Source of the DNA: Scolanthus callimorphus
Lineage: Eukaryota; Cnidaria; Anthozoa; Actiniaria; Edwardsiidae
Assembly (NCBI GenBank): GCA_033964015.1
Contig: CM066912.1
Location: forward strand, 19,393,073-19,457,072
Direction: 5' to 3'
Length of the DNA stretch: 64,000 bases
This document shows, piece after piece, positions 33,720 to 46,067 of this stretch. Below the pieces are notes generated by a model that saw only the letters and a program-made list of their open reading frames with translations, searched no databases and had not been told where the DNA came from. The translations under genes were made by a program, and so were the position numbers. Every line of letters starts with the position of its first letter. Positions within the stretch are counted from its first letter, which is position 1.

Positions 33720-34260
33720 ATGATATTATGAAATTTGAGTGATATTTTGGTGATAATCTCAAATTTCAACGATTTGCACTTTGCATATCAAAATATCATT
33801 ATCAATGATATTATCATGATTACTGTTGTATATTTTTTGTATTGCAGATCTCAAATTATCCAATATCATATCACTATCATATTCAGATAATCTCATGATA
33901 TGTCACTATCAGTATTTAACAAATGAGTTGGAAAATCTCAACTAAGCATTATCAAAATATCATTATCATAAAGTGATTGTTTTTCCCCATGTCTCAAATT
34001 ATCATTATCAAAAAATAATAGCAAATTATCATTATCAAATCTCAGTCAAGTGATGAAACAGCCAAGATGTGTTGAAGCCAGAGTGATATTGTGAAATATC
34101 ATGAGATTATCAAACTGCCCTATATTATGTAAATATCTCAATTTTAGATTTATCAGATAATCACGAACTTGTGTGATATATCACGATAATATCAAATAAC
34201 CGCATTCTCCATTTTCAGTCCTCTCAGTTAGTATTTTATTATCATAAAGTTATCATAGCC
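33720..34260. repeat. AT-rich region of ATATCA/GATAAT words
   Basis: Dense in ATATCATTATCAAA, TATCATGATAT and CTCAAATTATC words on both strands without a fixed period. The same words form a regular 65 bp tandem repeat at 41740-42440 on the far side of the 48 bp satellite. Confidence 0.65.
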
Positions 34261-34454
34261 AGGCACGTTCTTGACAAGTCCTATAGAAGTCCAGCAGGCT
34301 TAGGGTTTGCAACCATTTTTCAAAAAGGTGCAATAAAATAATCAAAGAAACAGATAAGCTTCGGTTCACTATTTCTTTCGGGTTTACAAGTGAACATGTT
34401 CCACACAAATGCCTCTAGTTCATTCTCAAGGTCAGAGTTGAAACAGTCATTCAC

Positions 34455-35413
34455 AAACTCGTTCTACAAATGCGCAGGGAAGAACTCAGTTCACTATACC
34501 ATAGTCTTGTTGTACAAATGCGCCGAAAAGAAATAGTTCACTATACACATAGCCTCGTTCTACAAATGCACAGGAAAGAACTAGTTCTTTACACACATAG
34601 CCTCGTTCTACAAATGCGCTGGAAAGAACTAGTTCTCTATACACATAACCTCGTTCTACAAATGCGCAGGAAAGAAATAGTTCTCTATACACAGTCTCGT
34701 TCTACAAATGCGCAGGAAAGAACTAGTTCTCTATACATAGCCTCGTTCTATAAATGCGCTTGAAAGAACTAGTTCTCTATACACATAGCCTCGTTCTATA
34801 AATGCGCTTGAAAGAACTAGTTTTCTGTACACAGTCTCGTTCTACAAATGCGCAGGCAAGAACTAGTTCTCTACACACACCCGCATTCTACAAATGCGCA
34901 GGAAAGAACTAGTTCACTATACACATAGCCTCGCTCTATAAATGCGCTTGACAGAACTAGTTCTCTATACACATAGCCTCGTTCTACAAATGCGCTGGAA
35001 AGAACTAGTTCTCTATACACATAACCTCGTTCTACAAATGCGCAGGAAAGAACTAGTTCTCTATACACAGTCTCGTTCTACAAATGCGGGGGAAAGAACT
35101 AGTTCTCTATACACATAGCCTCGTCCTATAAATGCGCTTGACAGAACTAGTTCTCTATACACATAGCCTCGTTCTATAAATGCGCTTGAAAGAACTAGTT
35201 CTCTGTACACAGTCTCGTTCTACAAATGCGCTGGCAAGAACTAGTTTTCTACACACACCCGCATTCTACAAATGCGCATGAAAGAACTAGTTCACTATAC
35301 ACATAGCCTCGTTCTATAAATGCGCTTGACAGAATTAGTTCCTATACACATAGCCTCGTTCTATAAATGCGCTTGAAAGAACTAGTTCTCTTTACACATA
35401 GTTTCGTTCTACA
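34455..35413. repeat. 48 bp satellite, left block
   Basis: About 20 monomers of 48 bp. Two main types alternate irregularly: TTCTACAAATGCGCAGGAAA and TTCTATAAATGCGCTTGACA, each followed by GAACTAGTTCTCTATACAC and ATAGCCTCG. The 12 bp palindrome AGAACTAGTTCT is in most monomers. Because 48 is a multiple of three, frames stay open in 16-residue repeats on both strands. The block ends exactly where the inverted 1.54 kb unit begins. Confidence 0.95.
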
Positions 35414-36955
35414 CATCGCGCAGAATGGTATTGTTATTTTGGACATCATTATCTTTGTCGTATAAATTAACCCTTTGTGCATTTAAAATTCATGGGTAAA
35501 CCCGATGGGACCTGATTGGCTGGCGTTTAACAGTGGCTCCCTAAAGTAATTCCCTGAACTGATAAACATGCAAAATCACCTCAACGCGGCATGTTTGAAC
35601 TCTACTTGAACTTTAAAGTAAGCTTAGGATTTATTTGCGCGTAAAATTATATTTAATGATGTTTTTATGGCCACTTATCTAACTAATTTGATCGTGGATA
35701 TCCGAATTTGCCTTGGACTGTGATCACGCGCTGTTCGAATAATGCAAAGTTCAAGATCTTGCCGAGCTTTGCACATTTTCTTCAAACACACTCAAATCGC
35801 GTCGCGTGCTCATAAAAAAGGAATCTACAGTCTTCTCAAAACACACTCAAATCTCGTCGCATACTCTTTATAAAAAGGCCAATCTATAGTATGTAAGGTT
35901 TCTTTAAAGATATTAGAGATCGTATTTAGTAAACCAGAAGCCGAGGAATGTAGTAAAACAGCTCTACTTAGATCAGAAATGCTCTATGCGGCAAATTTTC
36001 ACCGACGCCTTTCAAGGTCTTGTCGAGTTTTCCGTACATACATGGACATTTAAACACATGGAATGTAGCTCGATAAATTTGCGGTAAAGCCTTTTTTCTG
36101 GCACACTCGGAAAGCTAGTCCCCGTTCGAGTTGAGATTGTTTTGAAAGATTTACTGTCCAAAGCTCAAGGCCTTGTATTGTATTAAAATAACAAGTGGCA
36201 AACAACTCACCTCTTTCAAGAATAATCACTGGCGATGACAGAGAATTCACATACGTTCAAATATGCTTCACAACTTCTATCCGGCGCGAGGAAATTATTA
36301 GCGCATGTTTTAAAACCCTTTCCTAATCGAGCAATTTAAATGTAGCGGTTCTGATTAGTTCGTGCACGGTGTATATATGTTACCATAGAAACAGAAAGCT
36401 GTCATCCCAAGGGAGTAGAAAGTGGATATGATTTTATCGAATCAGAAGTGCATAATTATCTGTAAATCACTTTTTATAGTCGATTTCTCGGTTTTTCATT
36501 CGAAGTACTATCCTTTTCTCAACGGAATTTCACCAACAAAGAATCATTTTCAAGCCTTTGGCAGCGGCCACAAGAAAACCTTGGTAATTTTTCTTGAATA
36601 CTCGCCGCTTTTAAGAAAAAACTTCCAAAGTTCGCAATCGTCAGTTTCCCATACAGAATTCGTAAAACTTTGCTCCGTATTCATAACCCCGAAGTACTAT
36701 GCTTTTTTCAACCACACATCATGGAAAGCATGTTAAATTGTATATGAAGCAATGCATAATACAACAGCAAGGGTAATTTAGTGTGAGAATTAAAAGCTAA
36801 TCAGGAGTGATGTTTTTTGTCGAGCTACTTGACATGCATTTTGCCGTTTTCTCTGTATTTGAGGCTCCCGCCAGCCCTATAATGAGGTAACGCGCGAGTG
36901 ATTTTAGTTTTTAATATTATGCGCATAACCATATGACCAGCCATTCTTCGCGATG
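35414..36955 (-). mobile_element. 1.54 kb unit with CATCGCG termini, copy 2, inside the satellite
   Basis: Reverse complement of 31602-33141 over its full length, with only a few differences visible by eye (an added two bases near 36812, an A5/A6 run near 36095). It splits a satellite monomer: TTCTACA lies on its left and AATGCGCAGG on its right, which rejoin as the normal TTCTACAAATGCGCAGG with nothing duplicated. It is therefore a later insertion into the array, without a visible target duplication. Confidence 0.8.
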
Positions 36956-39900
36956 AATGCGCAGGAAAGAACTACTTCTCTGTACACATTCCCGCATTCT
37001 ACAAATGCGCAGGAAAGAACTAGTTCACTATCACATAGCCTCGTTCTATAAATGCGCTTGGCAGAACTAGTTCTCTATACACATAGCCTCGCTCTACAAA
37101 TGCGCAGGAAAGAAGTAGCTCTAAACACATAGCCTCGTTTTACAAATGCGCTGGAAACAACTAGTTCTCTATACACATAACCTCGTTCTACAAATGCGCA
37201 GGAAAGAACTAGTTCTCTATACACATAACCTCGTTCTACAAATGCGCAGGAAAGAACTAGTTTTCTATACACATAGTCTCGTTCTACAAATGCGCTTGAA
37301 AGAACTAGTTCTCTATACACATAGTCTCCTTCTACAAATGCGCAGGAAAGAACTAGTTCACTATCACATAGCCTCGTTCTATAAATGCGCTTGGCAGAAC
37401 TAGTTCTCTATACACATAGCCTCGTTCTACAAATGCACAGGAAAGAACTAGTTCTTTACACACATAGCCTCGTTCTACAAATCCACTGGAAAGAACTAGT
37501 TCTCTATACACATAACCTCGTTCTACAAATGCGCAGGAAAGAACTAGTTCTCTATACACAGTCTCGTTCTACAAATGCGCAGGAAAGAACTAGTTCTCTA
37601 TACACATAGCCTCGTTCTATAAATGCGCTTCATAGAACTAGTTCTCTATACACATAGCCTCGTTCTATAAATGCGCTTGGCAGAACTAGTTCTCTATACA
37701 CAAAGCCTCGTTCTACAAATGCGCAGGAAAGAACTAGTTCTCTATACACATAACCTCGTTCTACAAATGCGCAGGAAAGAACTAGTTCTCTATACACAGT
37801 CTCGTTCTACAAATGCGCAGGAAAGAACTAGTTCTCTATACACATAGCCTCGTTCTATAAATGCGCTTCATAGAACTAGTTCTCTATACACATAGCCTCG
37901 TTCTATAAATGCGCTTGGCAGAACTAGTTCTCTATACACAAAGCCTCGTTCTACAAATGCGCAGGAAAGAACTAGTTCTCTATACACATAACCTCGTTCT
38001 ACAAATGCGCAGGAAAGAACTAGTTCTCTATACACATATCCTCGCTCTACAAATGAGCAGGAAAGAAGTAGCTCTAAACACATAGCCTCGTTTTACAAAT
38101 GCGCTGGAAACAACTAGTTCTCTATACACATAACCTCGTTCTACAAATGCGCAGGAAAGAACTAGTTCTCTATACACATAGTCTCGTTCTACAAATGCGC
38201 AGGAAAGAACTAGTTCTCTATACACATAGCCTCGTTCTATAAATGCGCTTGACAGAACTGGTTCTCTATACACATAGTCTCGTTCTACAAATGCGCAGGC
38301 ATGAACTAGTTCTCTACACACATACCCGCATTCTACAAATGCGCAGGAAAGAACTAGTTCACTATACACATAGCCTCGTTCCATAAATGCGCTTAAAAGA
38401 ACTAGTTCTCTATACACATAGTCTCGTTCTACAAATGCGCAGGAAAGAACTAGTTCACTATCATATAGCCTCGTTCTAGAAATGCGCTTGACAGAACTAA
38501 TTCTCTATACACATAGCCTCGTTCTACAAATGCACAGGAAAGAACTAGTTCTCTATACACATAACCTCGTTCTACAAGTGCGCAGGAAAGAACTAGTTCT
38601 CTATACACATATCCTCGCTCTACAAATGCGCAGGAAAGAACTAGCTCTAAACACATAGCCTCATTTTACAAATGCGATGGAAACAACTAGTTCTCTATAC
38701 ACATAACCTCGTTCTACAAATGCGCAGGAACGAACTAGTTCTCTATACACAGTCTCGTTCTACAAATGCGCAGGAAAGAACTAGTTTTCTATACACATAG
38801 CCTCGTTCTATAAATGCGCTTGACAGAACTAGTTCTCTATACACATAGCCTCGTTCTATAAATGCGCTTGAAAGAACTAGTTCTCTATACACAGTCTCCT
38901 TCTACAAATGCGCAGGCAAGAACTAGTTCTCTACACACTTACCCGCATTCTACAAATGCGCAGGAAAGAACTACTTCACTAATAGTGAACAACACATAGC
39001 CTCGTTCTATAAATGCGCTTGACAGAACTAGTTCTCTATACACATAGCCTCGTTCTATAAATGCGCTTGAAAGAACTAGTTCTCTATACACACACCCGCA
39101 TTCTACAAATGCGCAGGGAAGAACTAGTTCACTATACACATAGCCTCGTTCTATAAATGCGCTTCACAGAACTAGTTCTCTATACATATAGCCTCGTTCT
39201 ACAAATGCACAGGAAAGAACTAGTTCTCTATACACATACCCGCATTCTACAAATGCGCAGGAAAGAACTAGTTCTCTATACACATAGCCTCGTTCTATAA
39301 ATGCGCTGACAGAAATAGTTCTCTATACACATAGCCTCGTTCTATAAATGCGCTTGAAAGAACTAGTTCTCTATACACAGTCTCCTTCTACAAATGCGCA
39401 GGCAAGTACTAGTTCTCTACACCCATACCCGCATTCTACAAATGCGCAGGAAGGAACTAGTTCACTAATAGTGAACTACACATAGCCTCGTTCTATAAAT
39501 GCGCTTGATAGAACTAGTTCTCTATACACATAGCCTCGTTCTATAAATGCGCTTGACAGAACTGGTTCTCTATACACAGTCTCGTTCTACAAATGCGCAG
39601 GCATGAACTAGTTCTCTACACACATACCCGCATTCTACAAATGCGCAGGAAAGAACTAGTTCACTATACACATAGCCTCGTTCTATAAATGCGCTTGACA
39701 GAACTAGTTCTCTATACACATAGCCTCGTTCTATAAATGCGCTTGAAAGAACTAGTTCTCTATACACATAGTCTCGTTGTACAAATGCGCAGGAAAGAAC
39801 TAGTTCACTATCACATAGCCTCGTTCTATAAATGCGCTTGACAGAACTAATTCTCTATACACATAGCCTCGTTCTACAAATGCACAGGAAAGAACTAGTT

Positions 39901-41556
39901 CTCTATACACATAACCTCGTTTACAAGTGCGCAGGAAAGAACTAGTTCTCTATACACATATCCTCGCTCTACAAATGCGCAGGAAAGAACTAGCTCTAAA
40001 CACATAGCCTCATTTTACAAATGCGCTGGAAACAACTAGTTCTCTATACACATAACCTCGTTCTACAAATGCGCAGGAACGAACTAGTTCTCTATACACA
40101 GTCTCGTTCTACAAATGCGCAGGAAAGAACTAGTTCTCTATACACATAGCCTCGTTCTATAAATGCGCTTGACAGAACTAGTTCTCTATACACATAGCCT
40201 CGTTCTATAAATGCGCTTGAAAGAACCAGTTCTCTAAACACAGTCTCCTTCTACAAATGCGCAAGCAAGAACTAGTTCTCTACACACATACCCGCATTCT
40301 ACAAATGCGCAGGAAAGAACTAGTTCACTAATAGTGAACTACACATAGCCTCGTTCTATAAATGCGCTTGACAGAACTAGTTCTCTATACACATAGCCTC
40401 GTTCTATAAATGCGCTTGAAAGAACTAGTTCTCTATACACATACCCGCATTCTACAAATGCGCAGGGAAGAACTAGTTCAGTATACACATAGCCTCGTTC
40501 TATAAATGCGCTTCACAGAACTAGTTCTCTATACATATAGCCTCGTTCTACAAATGCGCAGGAAAGAACTAGTTCTCTATACACATACCCGCATTCTACA
40601 AATGCGCAGGAAAGAACTAGTTCTCTATACACACAGCCTCGTTCTACAAATGCGCATGAAAGAACACACATAGCCTTGTTCTACAAAGGCGCAGGAAAGA
40701 ACTAGTTCTCTACACACATAGCCTCCTTCTACAAATGCGCAGGAAAGAAGTAGTTCTCTATACACATAGCCTCGTTCTACAAATGCGCATGAAAGAACAC
40801 ACATACTTTCGTTCTACAAATGCGCAGGCAAGAACTAGTTCTCTACACACATAGCCTCATTCTACAAATGCGCAGGAAAGAACTAGATATTTACACACAT
40901 AGCCTCGTTATACAAATGCGCAGGAAGGAACTAGTTCTCTACGCACACAGTCTCGTTTTATAAATGCGCTTGACAGAACATAGTTATCTATACACATAGT
41001 CTCGTTCTACAAATGCGCAGGAAAGAACTAGTTCTCTATACACATACCCGCATTCTACAAATGCGCAGGAAAGAACTAGTTCACTATACACATAGCCTCG
41101 TTCTATAAATGCGCTTGACAGAACTAGTTCTCTACACACATAACCTACTTCTACAAATGCGCAGGAAAGAACTAGTTCTCTATACACATAGCCTCGTTTT
41201 ACAATGCGCACGAAAGAACACACATAGCCTTGTTCTACAAATGCGCAGGAAAGAACTAGTTCTCTATACACACAGTCTCGTTCTACAAGTGTGCAGGCAA
41301 GAACTAGTTCTCTACATACATAGCCTCCTTCTACAAATGCGCAGGAAAGAACTAGTTTTCAGTTCTCTATACACATAGCCTCGTTCTACAAAATGCGCCT
41401 GAAAGAATTAGTTCACTATACATATAGCCTCATTCTACAAATGCGCAGGAGAGAACTATAGGGAAAAAAGCTCACTATTGCACATTGCCTCGTTCTACAA
41501 ATGCGCAGGAAAGAACCTCTATGCTCATAGCATTTTTCTACAAATCTGCAGGAGAA
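36956..41556. repeat. 48 bp satellite, main block
   Basis: About 96 further monomers of the same two types. Segments of several monomers recur (compare 38640-38990 with 39990-40330, including CACTAATAGTGAAC), so the array has grown by multi-monomer duplication. Monomers become irregular from about 40640 (deleted forms such as GCGCATGAAAGAACACACATA), and the array decays at 41400-41556. Confidence 0.95.
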
Positions 41557-41589
41557 AAATAGTTGGCTGTTTCTTCTGGGTTAATTGGA

Positions 41590-41690
41590 GTCAGAATGTG
41601 AAGCCTTATAACCAAGGTATTAATTACCGTGCTCATATCCTTGGCTAATGGCAGTCAGAATGTGAAGCCTTATAACCAAGGTACTACCGT
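41590..41690. repeat. 64 bp doublet at the satellite edge
   Basis: TCAGAATGTGAAGCCTTATA and ACCAAGGTA recur 64 bp apart (41591 and 41655). This lies between the 48 bp satellite and the 65 bp AT-rich tandem repeat. Confidence 0.8.
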
Positions 41691-41739
41691 TTTTATTTAT
41701 TTATCTAGTTCTCATTAAATAGGAAGAAAATTAACCTCA

Positions 41740-42440
41740 TTAAACATTTTGATAATATCATGATATATCACCCTCTCAAAGCCCTAGAAAGAAAATTGCC
41801 CTCATTAAATATTCTGATAATATCATGATATATCACTCTCTCAAAGCCCTAGGAAGAAAAGTGACCTCATTAAATATTCTGATAATATCATGATATATTA
41901 CTCTCTCAAAGCCCTAGGAAGAAAAAGTGACCTCATTAAATATTCCGATAATATTATGATATATCACTCTCTCAAGGCCCTTGGAAGAAAATTGACCTCA
42001 TTACATATTCTGAAAATATCATGATATATCACTCACTCTAAGGCCCTAGGAAGAAAATTGACTTCATTAAATATTCTGATAATATCATGATTTATCACTA
42101 TATCATGGGCATTAGAAGAAATTATTAGCTAATTAAATATTCTGATAATATCATGATTTATCACTATATCATGGGCATTAGAAGAAATTGTTAGATAATT
42201 AAATATTCTGATAATATCATGATTTATCACTATATCATGGGCATTAGAAGAAATTATTAGCTAATTAAATATTCTGATAATATCATGATTTATCACTATA
42301 TCATGGCATTAGAAGAAATTGTTAGATAATTAAATATTCTGATAATATCATGATTTATCACTATATCATGGACCTTAGGAGAAATTCTTCCTTTATTCAT
42401 TATTCTGATAATATCATGATAAGCAGGTGATTATATGATA
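41740..42440. repeat. 65 bp AT-rich tandem repeat (GATAATATCATGATATATCAC)
   Basis: About eleven units with GATAATATCATGAT(A/T)TATCAC at 65-66 bp steps (41751, 41816, 41881, 41947...). There are two subtypes: an earlier one with TCTCAAAGCCCTAGGAAGAA and a later one with TATCATGGGCATTAGAAGAA. The core ATATCATGATAT is a perfect palindrome. Confidence 0.93.
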
Positions 42441-43340
42441 AAAACCCTTTACTATATCAAAAATCAACCCCTTATCAGACCAGTGATATATCATGATATT
42501 ATGTGCCTAGTATACAAAAAACATATAAGAAATATCATGATATATCACATTTTGATAATTAGCCTTGATATAATGATAAATGCAATCCTGCACCTCTCTC
42601 TTAGAAATAGTAATTATTTCATCTCGCGAACATCTTTTTTACATTTTTCAAGAGCAAAGAGGCATTTTTCAATAGCCTTGAATTTCTTGGGTGGCAATAA
42701 GCCCATTAGCCCTCATGTTTTCTGTAAATTGAACTTATAGCCATGCGCTCATAATTGGAATGACGAACGTAAAACTTTCTAATTACGCTTCATCCGCCAG
42801 GCGCTATTGAAATTCAGAACATTTCTTTTGTAGCTCCGTTACGCTTGCTGATTTTCACGGATGCTTCAAATATGTAAACACTGACGTCACAATAAATCCG
42901 CCTATTAGGCCCTTTACCTGGTCCATTTTTTAGTTAATATAAATCTAAGACGAATAATGGCTGATGTTTTTTTTTTATCCTAGAGGTAATTTATTTGCAA
43001 CTTTGGAAAACATGAATACATTTATACTTACCTATTTACTTCGGCTTCTTATACTCTCCAGACATGCAGCAGGGAATTCAAATAAAGACAGCTTAATGAA
43101 AAGGGTATGATAGGGTATGTATTTCAGTATTGCTACCCAAGTGCAAACAAATTTCTATCAAAGTTGTGCCGCAATAAGTGGAAAGGTGGTTTATTTTGAA
43201 ACCTTTTCATGATTATCGACATACCGCTTTGATTGCGACCCCAATTGGACCACCCTTGTGACTAACTTCAGGTCTGCGGTAGGGTATACAATTTTGACCG
43301 TAGGTCTACGGCAGGGTATAAAAACGAGGATTTTTGGTAT
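42441..43340. other. Gene-free stretch
   Basis: The GATATATCATGATATTATG words fade out by 42570. The frame at 42435-42740 begins in the repeat and is not supported. GGTAGGGTATA motifs at 43100-43320 suggest a dispersed repeat tail. Confidence 0.45.
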
Positions 43341-43831
43341 CTGATAGGGTCAGGTTTTGGAGACCTTGGCGGCACACCCCTGCCCAAAAATCAGTGGAGT
43401 ACCCCCTTTCTCCGGGTATTCCTTGTACCGAAGCAAAACAACCCTATTTTATCACTATTTTGAAACTATTTTTCCACTATTTAAGTATCTGAGGAACTAT
43501 TTTAAAACTATTTTGTGCTATTTTTCTACTATTACAGATGTTTTTCAAAATAGGAGAGGAACTCCTATTGGTGATTTTTAATCTATTTTAAATATTTTAT
43601 GCCTATTTTACTGATTTTTTCCCTATTTTGTAACTAAATTTCTGAACGGAATAGATGAAAAATAGATATCTTCAAGGTTCTATTGATGTCATCCTCTGCT
43701 ATTTGGTTTCTATTTGGGAATAATTTAACAGTAGAAGTTTGATAAAACCTTTTTCGTATATTTTATAACTATTTTGCGAATTCGTTTTGAAAATAGTTTC
43801 AAATAGATCTCTTTTAGATTTTAAAATAGTT
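43341..43831. repeat. Low-complexity CTATTTT-rich tract
   Basis: ACTATTTT, GAACTATTTTAAAACTATTT and AATAG words recur on both strands without a fixed period. A similar patch is at 44590-44710. Confidence 0.6.
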
Positions 43832-44089
43832 CTAAAATAGATCGTTTGACCGAGCGGTGCCTGTGTCCAGCTGACCGTTAATGTCTGTTAAGAGATCATG
43901 CTGAGCGGGGAAGCCATACCAGTAACACCAAAATCCGCTGGACATGTTGGAGAGGCCTTCTAAAGTATATTTGCTTTTACTGCATAAAATGGCGTTTGTA
44001 AAGTTAAAATGGGCCATTATTGACTCCAGGAAAGTTACTTGGATAATTCTCATAGCTGCAATTAAGGAATAACAAGCTTCTTCAACCAC
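43832..44089 (-). CDS. Possible isolated exon of an unknown protein
   Basis: An 85-residue minus-strand frame with balanced composition (AMRIIQVTFLES, MSSGFWCYWYGFPAQHDLL). Its composition is more protein-like than neighbouring frames, but I recognise no domain and found no flanking exon or convincing splice pair. It may be a relic of a transposon or host gene. The stretch 44090-45390 to its right holds no supported feature. Confidence 0.15.
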   Translation of the reverse strand: MVEEACYSLIAAMRIIQVTFLESIMAHFNFTNAILCSKSKYTLEGLSNMSSGFWCYWYGFPAQHDLLTDINGQLDTGTARSNDLF

Positions 44090-45390
44090 TTTATAAGGTA
44101 TGCTCGAAGTATTATCGTGACATGAAATCCAACTTATAACATGAGTTCGCTTGATTCTATCAAAATTTCATAGGAAAGTACTATAAGTTGGCCTAGACAT
44201 CATTATTGATCAGGCTGCATGATGGCTGATAACTTTTCCTCGTCGAAATAAGCCGTCGCATACAGACGATTTGTTTTATTTACTCGTCTGAATAGGCAAC
44301 CTCTTTATTAGTCGGTAAACTACTTCTTCAGCTTATAGCCCAGCTATGACACGTGATAGCTGAACGAAAGTCAGAGAAAAACACAATTGAATCCCTGATG
44401 GAGTGTGGTATCATTCGGTAGTGTGTTTTGGGGGTCTGCTCTGATCTCTAAAAGCCAGGAGAAATGGTAGTTTGGTTTAAAATCTAGTCGTATTTCAGTG
44501 ATTTCTTCTTCTGTAATCCACGTGTCTTTAGATAATTTTTAACTTAACAAAATATTCATTTTAATATCTAACTCTAGATAGTTTGATATTTTAAAGATAT
44601 TTTAAAATATTTGAAAAGTATTTTAAATTTATGTTCTCCCTGGTGTGGCAGCCATTTTACACTATTTTTTATTATATTTTAAGACTATTTAAAATGATTT
44701 TGAGACGCTATTGAAACAAACGCACTTGAAAACAATTGCATGCTGAGAAGCAAAACTAGAAACGTTTAGAGAAACTAAACTCTAAAAAAGGTCCTAATGA
44801 AAACCTAGAAAGTTACTTTTCCACTGAACATAAATTGGAAGAGTGTTCAGAAGTTTTATGCTGAACAAAAGTCAATTAAGTTAACTACTGATACAACAGG
44901 AAATTGTAAAACAGCTAATCTTGTTTAACAAGGTCAAACCCAAATTCCTTTGCCTTCCAAAAGCAAGTAAAAACATTTTAAACGTGACTAAACAATGCTA
45001 TGACTCATGTTAGCATGAACGTGACAAAAGCCGAATTGCCAACCCTTTCCTAAATGATAAAGGCGTATACTAAATATACTCTGACGAAATCCTAATCAAA
45101 ACAAGTTAACAGGCTTGTTGATAGAAACAGAAATGCTTGAAAATCTAACTCACGTAAAACAGAGAAAATCCCAGCTTAAAATTATAAGCCAAAATTGCTC
45201 AAAAACTTCCATAAAAACTACTTTAGAAATGATCCCAAAATTGTCACAAAGTGACCTGGTCACACATGCACATTTCTTGCAATGTTTACAATATATTCAG
45301 ATGCACTGTTTTTATACACAAGGATAAAAGAAACACTTTCTACAGAAAGTAGCTCTTCCTTCGCTCGAGCACTCCACTATCTAAATAGAT

Positions 45391-45560
45391 ACTATAGGAT
45401 TATTCAAAGCTTCAGGAGGCTAGATTCCGCTAAGAAAATAGCACGAAAAAAGCGATATCGCGCGAGTCGCGCAGCGACGAGGGCGATATCGTCTTTTTGA
45501 GTGCTATTTTCGGCGGAATCTACCGACTGAACGCTTTGAATATACTTGAATCCTATGATA
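45391..45560. mobile_element. Hairpin MITE-like element
   Basis: ACTATAGGAT...ATCCTATGAT edges. GATTCCGC-AAGAAAATAGCAC and GAAAAAAGCGATATCGC pair with GGCGATATCGTCTTTTTGAG and TGCTATTTTCGGCGGAATC around a CG-rich loop. A second small stem (ATCCTATGATATCTC...GAGATATCATAGGAT) abuts at 45549-45598, then a TTATTA microsatellite at 45607-45627. Confidence 0.8.
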
Positions 45561-45627
45561 TCTCGTCCTCAATTACACAAAAAAGAGATATCATAGGATT
45601 CTACTAGTTATTATTATTATTATTATA

Positions 45628-46067
45628 ACACAGAATACAATCGTTTCCGGTACCTACAGAAAGACCCGAAAATATCCTGCGACGGAGAGTCTCCAGCCTT
45701 TCTCGGGGGGTTCAGGTCGACAAAAGGCGGTGTGAAGACTGGTCGGGGACTGCTCTTCATCGATGTAATACGGTGATCGACGGAGGCTATATGCACTCCT
45801 CGACACGGCTCTTTTCCCGCCCTGTTTGAGCTCTCTGCACTTCAGTCAACGCTTCAGTTGGTTAACGGTGTATTCCTCAGGACGACTGGTAAATTTTCAA
45901 CCAGGAACGTCGTCGTCTTCATAGTACGAAATTACTTGAACACGCCATATATGCTATATCCGGTTTGAATGTTCGAACTCTCTAAGGGGAGGTCATTGTC
46001 GTTACGTCACGTCCGCAGTGCTATTTGATAGCTCGCGGCTCAAGTTTCGCTGCCTGAGCTGCAAAAC
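45628..46067. promoter_or_regulatory. Upstream region of the glycosyltransferase gene
   Basis: 440 bp between the microsatellite and the ATG. It contains TTACGTCAC at 46002-46010, a CRE/ATF-type site, about 60 bp upstream of the start. No TATA box was found. The promoter role is inferred from position. Confidence 0.35.

Noticed and set aside
34455..41556. CRISPR-like regular repeats or a repetitive protein gene (16-residue MYRELVLSCAFVERGY-type frames)
   Set aside because: The array is contiguous with no unique spacers, frames are open on both strands because the period is 48 bp, and the genome is eukaryotic. It is a satellite.
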